From the NCBI GenBank assembly GCA_963070105.1, contig OY718805.1, positions 5,886,001 through 5,950,000 of the forward strand: 64,000 nt of DNA. Direction: 5' to 3'. The notes under the pieces were generated by a model. It did no database searches, was not told where the DNA came from, and saw only the letters and a list, made by a program, of their open reading frames with translations. How positions within the stretch are numbered: the stretch's first letter is position 1; every line of letters begins with the position of its first letter. This document shows, in pieces, positions 12,301-24,879 of the stretch. This stretch comes from Litomosoides sigmodontis (Eukaryota; Nematoda; Chromadorea; Rhabditida; Onchocercidae). Made by a program: the position numbers and the translations under genes.

Positions 12301-15300
12301 CTTACTCCACTTGGCAAGCATTCCGTTGTCCTCATAAAAAGTCAACTTGCTGTGCAACCATCGATGATCGCATTTGCATCAGAAACAAAAAAATTCCTGC
12401 TGTACAGTAGGTAGCTTCTTTGAATTGAAATTAAGAAGAGAAGAAAAATGCGGCACTTCTAAAGAATATTAATTGAAGAGGTGGAGAGCCGTAAATTTTC
12501 AAATTCAGATTGCAGAAAAGTTTAGTGACAATTTCAGATCCGATCCCTAACTTAATTCCTCGTGTGACCCAGCACAGGTCAGCTGTAAACTGAAATTATG
12601 TTGACCTAAATGTCACATCTCTCTCATTTCATTTTCCTTTCGCTTACACCATTTCTGCGTCCATATCCTTTCAATTGTTTTTTCATTAATTGTTTATTGC
12701 ATCCATTAATCATTTGAAAAATCTTTTGCTTTAATTATTCTTTGAAATTAGACGGATTAACCCACCCACTCTTTAGTTAATTAAATGACAGGGAAGATGA
12801 GTGTTCCTTCAACAATTCACCTGATGCTCGTACATCAAAATGGGATGAGTGAGAAGATTAAAATCACAGATTTGAGTCATAAGTTGTCATTAACTATGCG
12901 CTCTGCTGTCATTGAGGGGAGAATTGAGTTGGCGCAACAGTATTACCAAACAGGACTTCATAACTGACTGTGCTCTTTTTTAAACAAAAACAAAAGTTCA
13001 ACTCCCTCATGTCTTCGTTTATCGGTCGGTAATGCTAACGTTAGGCAAACAAGCTACGAGCAGACTGTCATTACACATCAATTGTAATTAGATAGCTAAT
13101 AAATTTTCCATTATTCTTTTAGAAATGTATATTGTAATTATTAGCTTATCATATTAGGAAAGTCAAATTAGCTTTCCTATCCACTTGTTTCACTCACAAA
13201 TTCCATTTCTCACCTGCGATTGCAAGTGTAAATAGTTAATTATGAATTGCTTGCACAAACAAGAAACTCATTAACAAGCACAAGCTGATATCATGAACTA
13301 ACTGACAGTAATTTCCACCTATTTGCTGAAAACCATTGGAGTTACAGATTCCATCACTGACGCATTGCACTAAACTATCGCAACAAAATCATTGCTCATC
13401 CCATTTCTTCGGTAAATACAATCAAAGAGTAAACAATGGTGGATAAATTTCTCCTTCTCTCTTTCTCTTTCTTTCTCTCCTCTCGTTTCTTAATTTATTC
13501 ATTTCATCCTTTCAAATTCCACTATCAGTGATACTTTAAAAAACGCTGCTTGATTGAAAAATTTACGAGCAGCTAGAATTTGTAAGGTATCAATTGGCAA
13601 ACATATTGTTAAAACCATTTCCATTAGAGTAAAATAATAACTCAATTCATTGTTTGTATTTTGTAAAATTATGTGAATCGATAATAATATGTTGTACTTT
13701 TGGTAAGACTTAAATAGTTTACGAAATTCGAAAAAATTAGAATTACTTTCAGGCCATTTCTACGAATTCCAAATGGTTCCTTCTCGTGCATACACATATT
13801 TTTGAATTAAATGTTATAGGTATTTGAACATACATGCATAATTTTGAAGGCATTTTGCATTTAATGTTTACTTTATGAAATTCCATTTAATTTCACTTCA
13901 CAAATTTCATGCCTGATTGAGCATCATATGCAAGCAAATATGTTCAAGGCGAAACAAGCCGCAGTAGTAACGTAAGAAGTGGTGCTGGTTGCATTATAAT
14001 ATTTTTTTTGTTGATTTAAAATTCACTGATTTAGAATGAATCAACAATTTTTTGTTAAAGTTTCGGTGATTATTTTTTAAATTTTTGCAACAAATTTGTC
14101 AAAAATTTAGGCCACTAACGTCTGAGCGAAAAATTTTTTGAAAAAACCTGAACTTTCCAATTTTTCAATGCGTCGTTTAGCACTGAACTGAGTTGAAGAA
14201 TATGACTGTAATTAAATTTTCAGCATATAAATTTTTGAAATATTTTCGCATTTTGCACGTACATTAAAATGTATTAAAAGAGGACTCCGAAAGCATTATA
14301 TCGTTACGAGCATTTTTTTTAATTGCATATTAAACGAATATATCAATAGAAAAAGGAAAGCCGAAGCTTTAACAGATTCTCACCGTAAAATTAATACGCA
14401 AAAAAAGATGCCACTTGCAATTCAATTCAGAACTGTCGGTTGTTACTTCAATCTTAACGTGTCATTTAGTACGTGTACTGTTAGTACGTTACTCGTTGTT
14501 CATCTTTTCGAGTTCAGACACTTATGGTGACATTTTAAAACTACAAATTTTTGCAATGCGTTCATATAGAAGTCGGAAGTGTCAAAAGAGATTGGCGAAA
14601 TGATTTACAATTCGTTAAAGAAAGGAACAAAAATTATTGCCATTAGCACTCATATCATTTTTTAATGATCGATAGCATTATGTAAATATTAGCGAAAACT
14701 TTCGGTTTGACTGTTTGAAGAATCGATTAAGGTGCCACTGACCGGAAATATTAGTTGATTGCTTTACAGTTTAAATTTTAAAAGATCTGTGTCGTTGAAG
14801 TTTACTTCACCTTTCCTCTTACATGTGTGTGTGTGTGTGTATTAGCTTAAAGGTCCCATGCTTTCCTACCTAGCATCATGTAAAAGTCTTGAATAAACTT
14901 TCGCAATTGGATAAAATTTTAGAAATTAGTCCAATGATGAGTCCCATCTGGACACTTTATTGTGAAGGATTAAGGCACATACCCTATTGCTGTGCTAATT
15001 AGGTATGTTGATGTTAATTATTAGAACCATAACTGATGTGTGCCTTAAGTCAGATGTCTTGACAGATACCATATGAACATTTTTGTGAAACTTTTATTAC
15101 AGTTTTGCTATAAGCTAAGCGATTTAAGCTGATTAAATTCGCAGGCATTCATTCTGCAATCACAATTATAGGTCACGCTAAAGGTATGAAAGATAGTTAT
15201 TGAAAGGCAACAGATTTGGTAAGTGCTGGAAACTGCAGCATATATTGCATTTGAGAAAGTTTGTATTAAATGAAGAAGTCAGATGGAGGAGGGGAAGAGG

Positions 15301-18300
15301 AAGAGGGAGAGGTTAACTTGTCAATTAACTAATTTTATTCATCGATGGAAGGATTGTTCTGCTCTCTCGCCCCTCTTCACGACATATCACTTCGAGACAA
15401 TAATTGAATTAAAAAGTGCGGCGAAACAAGAAAGTTTACAATGAAGAAAAGAGCAAATGGATAAGTGAAAGGGCTGTGTTAAGTGGAAGTTGCGAGAATT
15501 TCAAGCTAATTCAGCAGACGTTTCAAGCAAATTTGATCGTTGATTCTGTCGTTTTTTAGCTGCTAACACATGAAATTTAGCTAGGCGCTTCAGACATCGC
15601 AATCATTTCATTTAATTTTGCAAAGATCTGAAATTAATAATTTTTTTCTGTTTTGTAATCGCTTAATGAATATTTTGTGTATGTAAATTTATTAATGAAT
15701 TTTCACTTTTTCGTAAGAGCAGAAAATCGCAGTTTTTAACTGGGATCTGCTTCTTGCTTAACTTAAAGCTGAAAAATGTATTTGGATGAGTTCACAATTC
15801 ATCCATTCTGCAACTTGTTGATACTCAATTATTTATTTGCTGTATGATTGAATATTAAATGAGAATTTCAATTAATTACAGATAATAGATTGGGTGGTAA
15901 GTAGTAATTAAAAGTAATAGAGATGTTGAGTTAGCAGCAAGTAAACGGATAGACAGATGAGGTTAGAAGGATGAATGTGCGAATGGCAGTGATGAATTAC
16001 ATGCTAAAATAATAAATTAAGAGAAGGAAACACTTTGGTGAGGAATCTACTTTAAAAGTAAACAATTAATTATCGCCCATAATAAGCGGTAACAGTGGAA
16101 GAAGAAGATAGCTTTGTTCATTTAACAGGTAAAATTTGAGCAGTAATTTTTTAAACAGCAATTTTTCTATCTCTAATGAAATGGACAAATGTTTGTTCTC
16201 GCCGACTTCACTCTTCCTTCATCGTATGCTAATTTGTAAGTTGGAAGTTACATTGTGTGACGCTTCATCATCACTTTCCATTATGTGTAATATTAAAAAA
16301 TGCGAAACTTTAAAGCAAAAAAAATCATAAAAACATTAGCACACACACACACACACAGAGAGACGGACAGAGGCACGAAGACGTTATAATAAATTGAATA
16401 TGAAGACTCTTCTCTATTCCAAATTTTAATTTTTGAAAAAAAATTTGCCATTACCAGTGATTTACAACTTATCAATCAGCTTCACTCATTCAATTGCTCT
16501 TTCCAATCTTCTCGTAAATCAATCAATCAATCAGTCAATTCGCCTAGCAGTTACGGTAGACGAATATGCGTGTAGGTACGTACGTGAATGCATGTGTATG
16601 TGCGTGTGTGTACGTGCATGCCTCCGAGGGATTTGCCTATTTTTAAATGAATGTCTGTGGGGGTTTGTCTGTGCATGTGTTGAAAATCGATGCATTTGCA
16701 TCGTTTCAAAAAAGCTATTAAAATGCATTTTCCAATTTCGTTGTCACAAGCTCAAATACAGCTTATATGTATGAATATGTGTGTAATCATCCTCCCATCT
16801 CTGTCTTTCTTCAGTGCTTCTATTCCTCCTATCATATCCTTTTGGTTCCCACTTTATTTCATTAACTAATTCTTTTTTCCTATTTAACTCTTAATCTTCT
16901 CCAGCGCTTCCTTTTCAATTTTCCTCTGCCCATTATTTTCCTGTCACATCCGAGTGAAATTAGATGAGAGAGAAGAAATTTTAAATTTCAACTGAAAAGT
17001 TATAGCGTAACGAATTTCATTACATTATATATGCACATATGTATGGGAATATTAATTTTACTATTATTATTATTGTCTTCAGGACCGACTAATTATAAGG
17101 CAGCCAATTTGAGCTGAAATGTACGTAAGCCTGAGAGTTAAGGATATACTGAAATCCTAAATGAATCTTGTCACTGCCTTTTAAGTATTAATTAGGAAGT
17201 TATTAAGCAAACAATGCAAGTCCTGAAAAATAATAATTTAATAGAATTGTATTCACCAAAGAAGCTTGTATTTTATTAATTATATTGATTTATGACCCTC
17301 TATTTGCCAATCAAACCTTTATTATTAACAAAGCGCACATTTTCTCTTGACATTGCTTCATTTTGAAATTCTAAAAATTTTCAAAAAGACATGTGATGTG
17401 TTTTCTTTCCACTCTCCTCCTCCTTTCTCTCCCTCTCTATCACTCTCTCCCTCCATCTCAGTGCTTTTTTGGGTTAAATTTTTTCGATAATCAAGTTTCA
17501 ATTTCTCCCTCTTCCGTTTTATAGCCTTCTTTTTTTCTTTTTTTTTTGAAAAATTTTTAAATTAATTCTATCGTTTTACTACCCGATCGAATTGCTTTTC
17601 ATTGCTCACTGTCTCCTTCTCTTTTCCTTTTTCAGCTAATTGACGTCTATTTTCATTTAACTTAAACAATTCAATAACAATGTACCCAGCGATTTTTTCT
17701 GTTTTTAGAATTTGATGAATTTTGCTACCTCTCGGTGCTTTTATGAATTTTAGTGACAAATATATTCGTCCCGTGAAGGCAGAGAGGATGAGATTCCTTA
17801 TATTCAGTATGATTTTATAAAGTCAGTATAATTTGTTTTAAATTCGAGCTTGAAAGATGAGCACAGTATGATGCTGTCGAGTAGCCCAAAGAAAGTGCAT
17901 AAGACTGAAATATTAAAAGAATTAAAAATGAAATTTCACAATTGCGACGACCGTTGCCATGAGTCTTCGAAACGGGAAGTTTCACGTGGCTAACATATTC
18001 ATTTAGAACAAGCTGCTACGAGCAATAAGTAATGAAATATTAATGCTATTTTGAATTTGATACCTTCAGATTGAAGGTATAAATTCATATGGCACTTCAG
18101 AAATGCTGCTGAAATATGAAGCGTTCTTTCTCCGTTTCTCATTAATTTTATTCCACCTAATTTTTTTTCCTTTTTTTGGCTCTTCACTAATTCGGGTTAT
18201 TATAAAGTCCGTTAGTTATATTCGATGATCGCAGACAGACAGCGAAATGAATGATCAAAATTTTTCGACAAAGTTTTAACAATTTTTTTCGGTCAATTAA

Positions 18301-20367
18301 AAAAATTGTTTTAGACCAAAATAAAAAAATAATTAGCGAAGTTTAACTAATAATAGCTAATGCTGTTGTTATGGCTGATGGCTGATACTATAATCATTAT
18401 AGCGTGGACAGTAATTAATGATGGAAATAATTAAATGATTCTTTCCGCACAGAAATTTGAAAATTTTCTATAGTCACTTTCTATAATCACCTGCCGCTTT
18501 TGTTATTCGACCAATCAGTTTGTGTTTGTTTAATTTTCAAACATCAATTTCAATAATTAATATTTTCTTCAAATTGGGTCTCTTCTCAAAAATGAAAAAT
18601 TCAATAGTTTCATTAAAGATGGAATTAGTTTGAATATAAATATCCTACAATTCCTTCTTTAATTTACTTCTTTAAGTAGCAAATTTGGAATGAAATATTT
18701 GTATTTAATTTCATAAAAATAACTTATTTATAACTATTGTAAGGGCACTTACTTTGAATTATTGTGGAATATTTATTGCTTCGGCACTAACAAAGGTTTC
18801 AAGAACGAAAAAAATCCTTAATTGCGACTGCTCATTTTGTGTTCCTTAGTTAGGTGCCATTGATGCCATTTCAGTCCAGTGGGAGTCAATTTCGATGGCA
18901 AAATGACTGGAATTGTTGCTCCACAGAGTTTCAGAAAAATTAATTCTGCATTTTCAAGATATTTACTTTGAAAAATATGTTGCAAATGGATGACATCTCA
19001 TTTTGAAACGAGGAAGTGGAGTTTGAAATGGAATTGAGTGTGTTGTTGCCGCGTTGAAATGAAGTGAAAGGGGCATTTATTGTTGCAAATAGCTTCATCT
19101 ATCCATTTTCATTTCTCATTGTTCGTCGTCCATTTCAATTTCCGTTTTAGGAAAAAGCTAAACGATATTTTTGGTTTCATATTTCACTGTAAACTGCTTT
19201 ATCTTCTCGTCATTGATGCTCAACATTTTCATCGTCAAGCAGTTATGTTTTCATCGTCCGCCCGTCATTAAGCAAGAAATTCTAATTTATTAAGCTTAAT
19301 TGATTAACACACATATTTCATGTCAACTTCCACTCAGTCGTTTGGTTGCGCTTTTTAAACATGTAAAAAATCATTAGTCTTTCTTTTTCGTTTTTAGACA
19401 ACAGCGCCCCTCAAGTTATAATTACCTCAGCTGTTTTATAGTTCCCTCTTGTCATTCTCTTTTTTGAGGAAATTTAAATATTTCCAGACAGTTCTCAGTG
19501 ACAAGGTAAATTTCGTCTGCGTTCATTATTGTTAAATTGAAAATGCACACATTCAATACTTCGAAACAAACACATCGGAGCATTCTAAAGTCCATTCGTA
19601 ATTTATGAAATTATTAAATGGTTTGAAAGGTATGTTGTGAAGATTAATTGACGGACCTTACGGAGTGTGCATGTATTTGCTTGCTTTGCATTTACACAAA
19701 TAGATACGCAATAACTACAACTTTCTCGATAAAGCTTTAGTAAAAGTTTCATTAATGAGTTTTGAGGAATGAGTGAGAGAGTGAGTAAAAGTGAAGTGAA
19801 TTAGAAATAGTGAAGTGAAGTAGGATTTTGCTAACATGCCGTAGGAGTGTTGATAGTTGTGATTTTGCAAATGGCAATTAGTGAACTGCTTTGGATTTAA
19901 AAGCTGAAAGGGTGGGGCTTGGCAGTGAATTAAATGAGAGTTTTTCTCAAAAACAGTTTCAAGTTAGCAGTAAGAATAATTGCTATGCTAAAGCGTTGCG
20001 ATTGACATTTCTTATTGTTGTGTTATTTCTTCTAATGTATTATTGTACTAATTAATCAATTAACTAATTAATTAGATTATGACGAAGAGGGAATTGCTTA
20101 CTTGCTACTCTCAGTATGTGAAAAATTTCCTTTGATTACTTAAATAAACAATAATTAATGTTAAATGGGACTGCAATCCTCGTAGCACTGTCCTTTCAGT
20201 TTAGTTAGAAACACCAGTGATCTGTCGGGATAGTTGACAGATTAAAAGAATGACGAAGTGAAAGGTATGGTTGTGGCATAAAAAAACAACATCCAAACTT
20301 GTCTGTTCATCGACTTTGAAGTGACAATTGTCACTCCCTCATCTCCTAGTAGTAATACTGTCATTTT
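9318..20367. other. No gene supported; scattered simple repeats
   Basis: AT-rich DNA with GA-rich tracts (about 10838-10888 and 11529-11561), a short (TG)n at 14823-14840 and a short (CA)n at 16340-16358. Around 11.7-12.4 kb open frames occur on both strands (for example a 55-codon charged plus-strand frame ending near 12167), but no phase-consistent splice model could be made. Confidence 0.45.
18053..18086. repeat. Imperfect inverted repeat
   Basis: TACCTTCA at 18061-18068 pairs with TGAAGGTA at 18072-18079, extended after a small bulge by GAATTT and AAATTC. It forms a small hairpin; no function is implied. Confidence 0.6.
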
Positions 20368-20628
20368 TCACACTAACTTATGAGAATTCCGAAATTCGTT
20401 TTTGGTATCAGTGAGGGAACAGATCGTAGAATTGTGAATTATCAGCACATTTTCACACATCGCCTTGTGTTCGGCAATTTTTTCACTAGGAGGTATTAAC
20501 GAAATGTCACCGCACAGCTGCCATAAGGTCAAAAGGCTGGAAATTGTTAAGCAAAATTTTGCAAACTGTTGTCTTACCTCATTTACACGCACCGTTACAA
20601 CCGGAAATGTCTGCTCGCTGCAGCACAT
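20368..20628 (-). CDS. Candidate 86-codon open frame
   Basis: Uninterrupted frame from ATG (20628) to TGA with mixed, protein-like composition (includes ISLIPPSEKIAEHK and TDTKNEFRNS). It contains a possible 41-base intron (GTAAGA...TTTCCAG), but splicing it shifts the frame. It could be one exon of a larger gene, a small single-exon gene, or chance. No family recognised. Confidence 0.22.
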   Translation of the reverse strand: MCCSEQTFPVVTVRVNEVRQQFAKFCLTISSLLTLWQLCGDISLIPPSEKIAEHKAMCENVLIIHNSTICSLTDTKNEFRNSHKLV

Positions 20629-23600
20629 TAATATTTCTATATATTATTATTGTTATTAAATTACTAATTACTATTACTAGGCACAATCAATGTGATTAGC
20701 TGTCAACTAATTTTCGATTGAATCAACTGAATCAGTCAGGCCTTTTTGAATTGCAACTTCTCTTGGCATTCGTCTTACTGCGCAATAAGATAATATTTCA
20801 TTGAATAAATTTTAAATTCAGTGAAGTGTTTCGAAATCAGAAATTTTTGCTGGTTCCTCGAAAAAAAAAAGAGAATGCGTATAAACAGCAAAACAGTCCA
20901 CCGATCCATTCATTTTTAATTTTATTACAGCACTGAAAAATTTTTCTCGTCGAAGTCACCTTTTTTTTGGAAAAGAAAGATTCGTAATTTTAATTTGCTT
21001 GAAAGCATGCACTTACAAATCGAATAATATTTCAACTGCTGTCTTTGAAATTAGAAAAGCCTTTCAAAGCTTTTTAAAAATATTTTTCTCTCTTCGCTCC
21101 CCGCCCTTGCACTTGATGGATGTAAAATTAAACTTTTTGAAAAATGTACGAAAAAAAACAAAATTTAGTTAGAATTGACGTAATTTTCCAAAAAAAAAAA
21201 TCATTCCTACAGTTATTTGATTTCTAGCAGTAACTTTCCAAGTTTTTATTCCTCAAAGTATGCCATGCATTTTGCGAATCGGTTCTGTAGGATGAAGAAT
21301 TCCGAACAGATAGATATCATACGTCAATGAAAGTAAACATTTGGCTAATAGAAGTGTTCGTGGAAGTTTTTAAACTTTTCAAACAAACTTTGAAAGTGTG
21401 TGCTTTGATTTCTCCGCGAGAAACCTTCCCATCCATCTGGATTATATTATTTATGGAATTATCTCTGTTATCTGTTTTAAGCTTGCAAAGGCTTCTCATA
21501 AAGATTATTTCCAAAGTCTTTTTTCCTCTTATTCTTGCTTAATATGTAGCTTTTTCAATCTTTGCATGCAGTCAGCAAGCGGTTAATCCCATATTTTTGA
21601 CCTTATTGGCTTTCCTGCTAATGAAGCTTTGCAGCATCATTCCATCCCAATAGGGTTTTTTTGAAAGTATTTTCAAATTAAATTTTATAATGCGCTAGAA
21701 TTTTAATCAGATAAGCAATCCAAAAAAAAAACCGAAAGAGAAAAAAGAGAGGGAAAGGCACACGTGCCAGGCAGGAAGCGCAGAGAGGGAGAGTTATTGC
21801 TTTTCCGATAAAGGTCTGTATGATTTGTAATATCTGTCATTTATTAATTGAATGCCATTGAATTTAGCTGCTAGCTGCACTCCAAACACAAACACATCTT
21901 GCTTTCTCTGTGTAAAAAAGCTTTTTTGTTGATGGAATTTGAAATGGATAACGATCAAAGGATTGTGTGCATTTTCCGCAACATTTCATTTCGCAGCGAA
22001 TTTATCAACTTCTAATTTCATTCCCACACACTAAAAATTATCTCAAAAAAGCATTTTTGTTTTTGTCGAATTTAATAGAATTAGTAGAAAACGGAAGGTC
22101 TTCAAGTAACTGTGTGTTAAAAAAGAAACTTCGCTTTTTGACATATCACGTACGTCAGATTATAGCATATATGAGGCGTTGTGCTTACTGTGCTGTAATA
22201 AGAATGATGAAAATGAGACGAGACTAATGAGCTGTGTGAATCAGAGAGTGTTTTTAAGTTTACAATGAAAATTTCTCATTCATTTCGTGGAATGGTTTCA
22301 TACAGCGACAGCAGAACCTCTATTTCCACAATGTAACATTTTATAAGTATTTTATATTTTCGCGAAATGTCATATTCATTTTCATCTAAATAAAACAATT
22401 TAAAAACTGGAAATTATAATTTTGACATTAAGTGAAATAATATTATGTATTACGAGAGGACAAAAACATCATCATCGTCATCATCTCCCGGTGGAGAAAA
22501 TGGTATAACATTTGACACAGCAGCTTTTTTTCGGATTTTTTTGGTTTTCTTGTGAAATTTTTTTCGCTAATATTTTGTATAACAAATAATCGTTCATTTA
22601 ATTTTCAAAACCAAAGCATTTCATGAACTGTGAAAAGTCATACTTCTATTCATCGACAATAACGGAAAACTCAGAAGGGAAGATTTCTTAAAATAGTGCA
22701 ACAAGAGCGTCAATTCTAGTCTTTTCTCTTAGTAAATTTGCCGCCTGAAATTGAGCAAATTTCGGAAAATCCTTTTCGAAAAGTTTTGTTGAGGATTTTC
22801 AGTATATTCCGTTAATGCGAATTTCTTTCAAGTTTCCGTCGATAGGAAAAATTACTTTGATTGTTTTGGAATTGTTGCAATTTGAAGCAGAAGGAATTCG
22901 CGCGACTATTTCAGTAAAGCTATAATGGCATTAATGATAAATAGGAAGAAAAATTATTTTGCTAAATAAGTGCATACAATTATTCATTCTAAAAACGCAA
23001 TAACGAAAATCTGCCGATTGTAATAAAAAATAACTGGCCATTTCCAACGGTCACTCACTACTCATTGACTTCATTAAAATTTGTTTCAATGGTAATATTC
23101 GCAAACTGTTCGTTAGAAATAAAATCTACGAACGTACGCCTGACCTTTACGGAGCAACTCGGAAAGAACAAATCTTTCCAGTAATCAACCTTGATTGCAC
23201 ATCGATAATGTGGAAGAATTTTTGTGATTAATTAAAAAAAATATTTGATATACTTTTTTTTTGATGAAAAAAGAGTTGGTTGAATTGTTAGCGCCACCGT
23301 TTGTTAGCTGCGATAGCTATTGATGTGAAGCACGAAAGTCTTCGGATACACAAACAAGCAGATGGACGGAGAGGGAGTGGGAAATATTACATGCATGATA
23401 TACATTTCAGGGGAGACATAATTACACAACGTTTTGCAGTACCCCAAATGGCTCCATTTCAATTAAATTACCAATTTTCTTTTCAAAAATAAATTTTTCT
23501 TTGTGTCTTTCTCTCTCTTATGAATATGCATTCGTGTGTGTTATACGTTTTGTTTGCCCATCCGCCCTTTGCAAAAATAGTTTTGCTTCTTCGAAATATC

Positions 23601-24422
23601 ACAATCTTTTTTAAATATAAATATGAAATGTTCCCCTCTCCGCTCTGTCCACTTTCCGTGACTCAGCGTTGTGTTAAACCTCCTCTCATTTAATTATTAA
23701 TCCAATTTGCTAAATCCGTGAACAAATTTGAAATTGATATTATAGCTGAATTTTTCATTGACTTAGTGTAAGTAAGACAGTTCCACTCCTGAAATTTCAA
23801 TTTGAGAAGGAATTTATGGAGGAGTTAAAAAATTTTGCATTATAAATCTCCCTTTCTTTTGAACTTTAAATTAATTAGACGATTTTTAATTGTTTCAGTT
23901 TGATCGACAATTACAAATGCTGAAAATTTTTAGTTAATAATTTGAAAATTGCATACTTTGAGTTTGCATCATTTTTTGCAGGTTACGTCTTCATTAGTCT
24001 AATGAGAAATATGGTTGTATGGAAAGATCACACTACCATTTTGAAGTTTATTGTTGCATAGCGAAGATTGATGGCCTTCTTCGTTATCGAATTTCAGGAA
24101 GAAGTCAGTTATGACACGTGCCGTGTTCTTTTTCACTTCACAGTTGTGCTGTGAAAAAGGCCTGTGCTTTGAAAATTAATATGATAATGCGGAGAATAGT
24201 AACACATCTCGTCCAGGTTGCAATCACACTGCTACAACTTCCACTTCATTTCAGATCCGACACATTTTCAGACCGATAAGCTATGGTGCTTTATTGAAGC
24301 AGAAATCTGTCTTCTTGAACGGAGGAGTAAGTTTAATTGCTAGTACTGTAAGCTAGTAGTTTGTCAGCAGAAAGATATTCTAAGAAAAGTAAATTCCAAA
24401 TTTTACCAAATAATTGACAGCT

Positions 24423-24746
24423 TCAACTGTTTAAATGCTTAATGCGAGTGACTTTTTCTAGCTGGAAGTGTGTTACATCGTTAGAATTCAACAACCAAAG
24501 TATTTCAATGCCATCAAATATTTCAACAAAATCAATTTTGGCGATTATCGTGGGGTGGAACTGATTGCGAGAAACAATTGAATACCGATGGTAGATATCA
24601 TCAATCATTATGTCTGGTAGAATGAAGCAATTCAATTTCATCATCAACCTGAGAAGCATTACCGCTTCAATTCGTTTGACAAGACCGTTCTCGTAGTCTC
24701 GGCAGAAGTACACTCCGATGTTGAATGAGTTGGCTAAAATTTTCAC
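24423..24746 (-). CDS. Candidate 107-codon open frame or terminal exon
   Basis: Open to a TGA at 24423. A usable acceptor (GAAAATTTTAG) falls inside the N-terminal part, at about 24732, which would make this a last exon rather than a complete gene. Composition is balanced, with acidic and aromatic residues (DIMIDDIYHRYSIVSRNQF, KIDFVEIFDGIEILWLL). Upstream exons were not resolved; the bases to about 24850 are open in other frames. No family recognised. Confidence 0.35.
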   Translation of the reverse strand: MKILANSFNIGVYFCRDYENGLVKRIEAVMLLRLMMKLNCFILPDIMIDDIYHRYSIVSRNQFHPTIIAKIDFVEIFDGIEILWLLNSNDVTHFQLEKVTRIKHLNS

Positions 24747-24879
24747 GACAAATTAGCACCGCAAATCTCATGATTAGCAAAGAAAGTGGCAACGTCGGTA
24801 GTTCTAGTTTTCGTTATTTCTCCTCGTCTTAGATTCATCCGAATAAGAAGCTAAAAAATGTCATTTTCTTTTAATGGGC

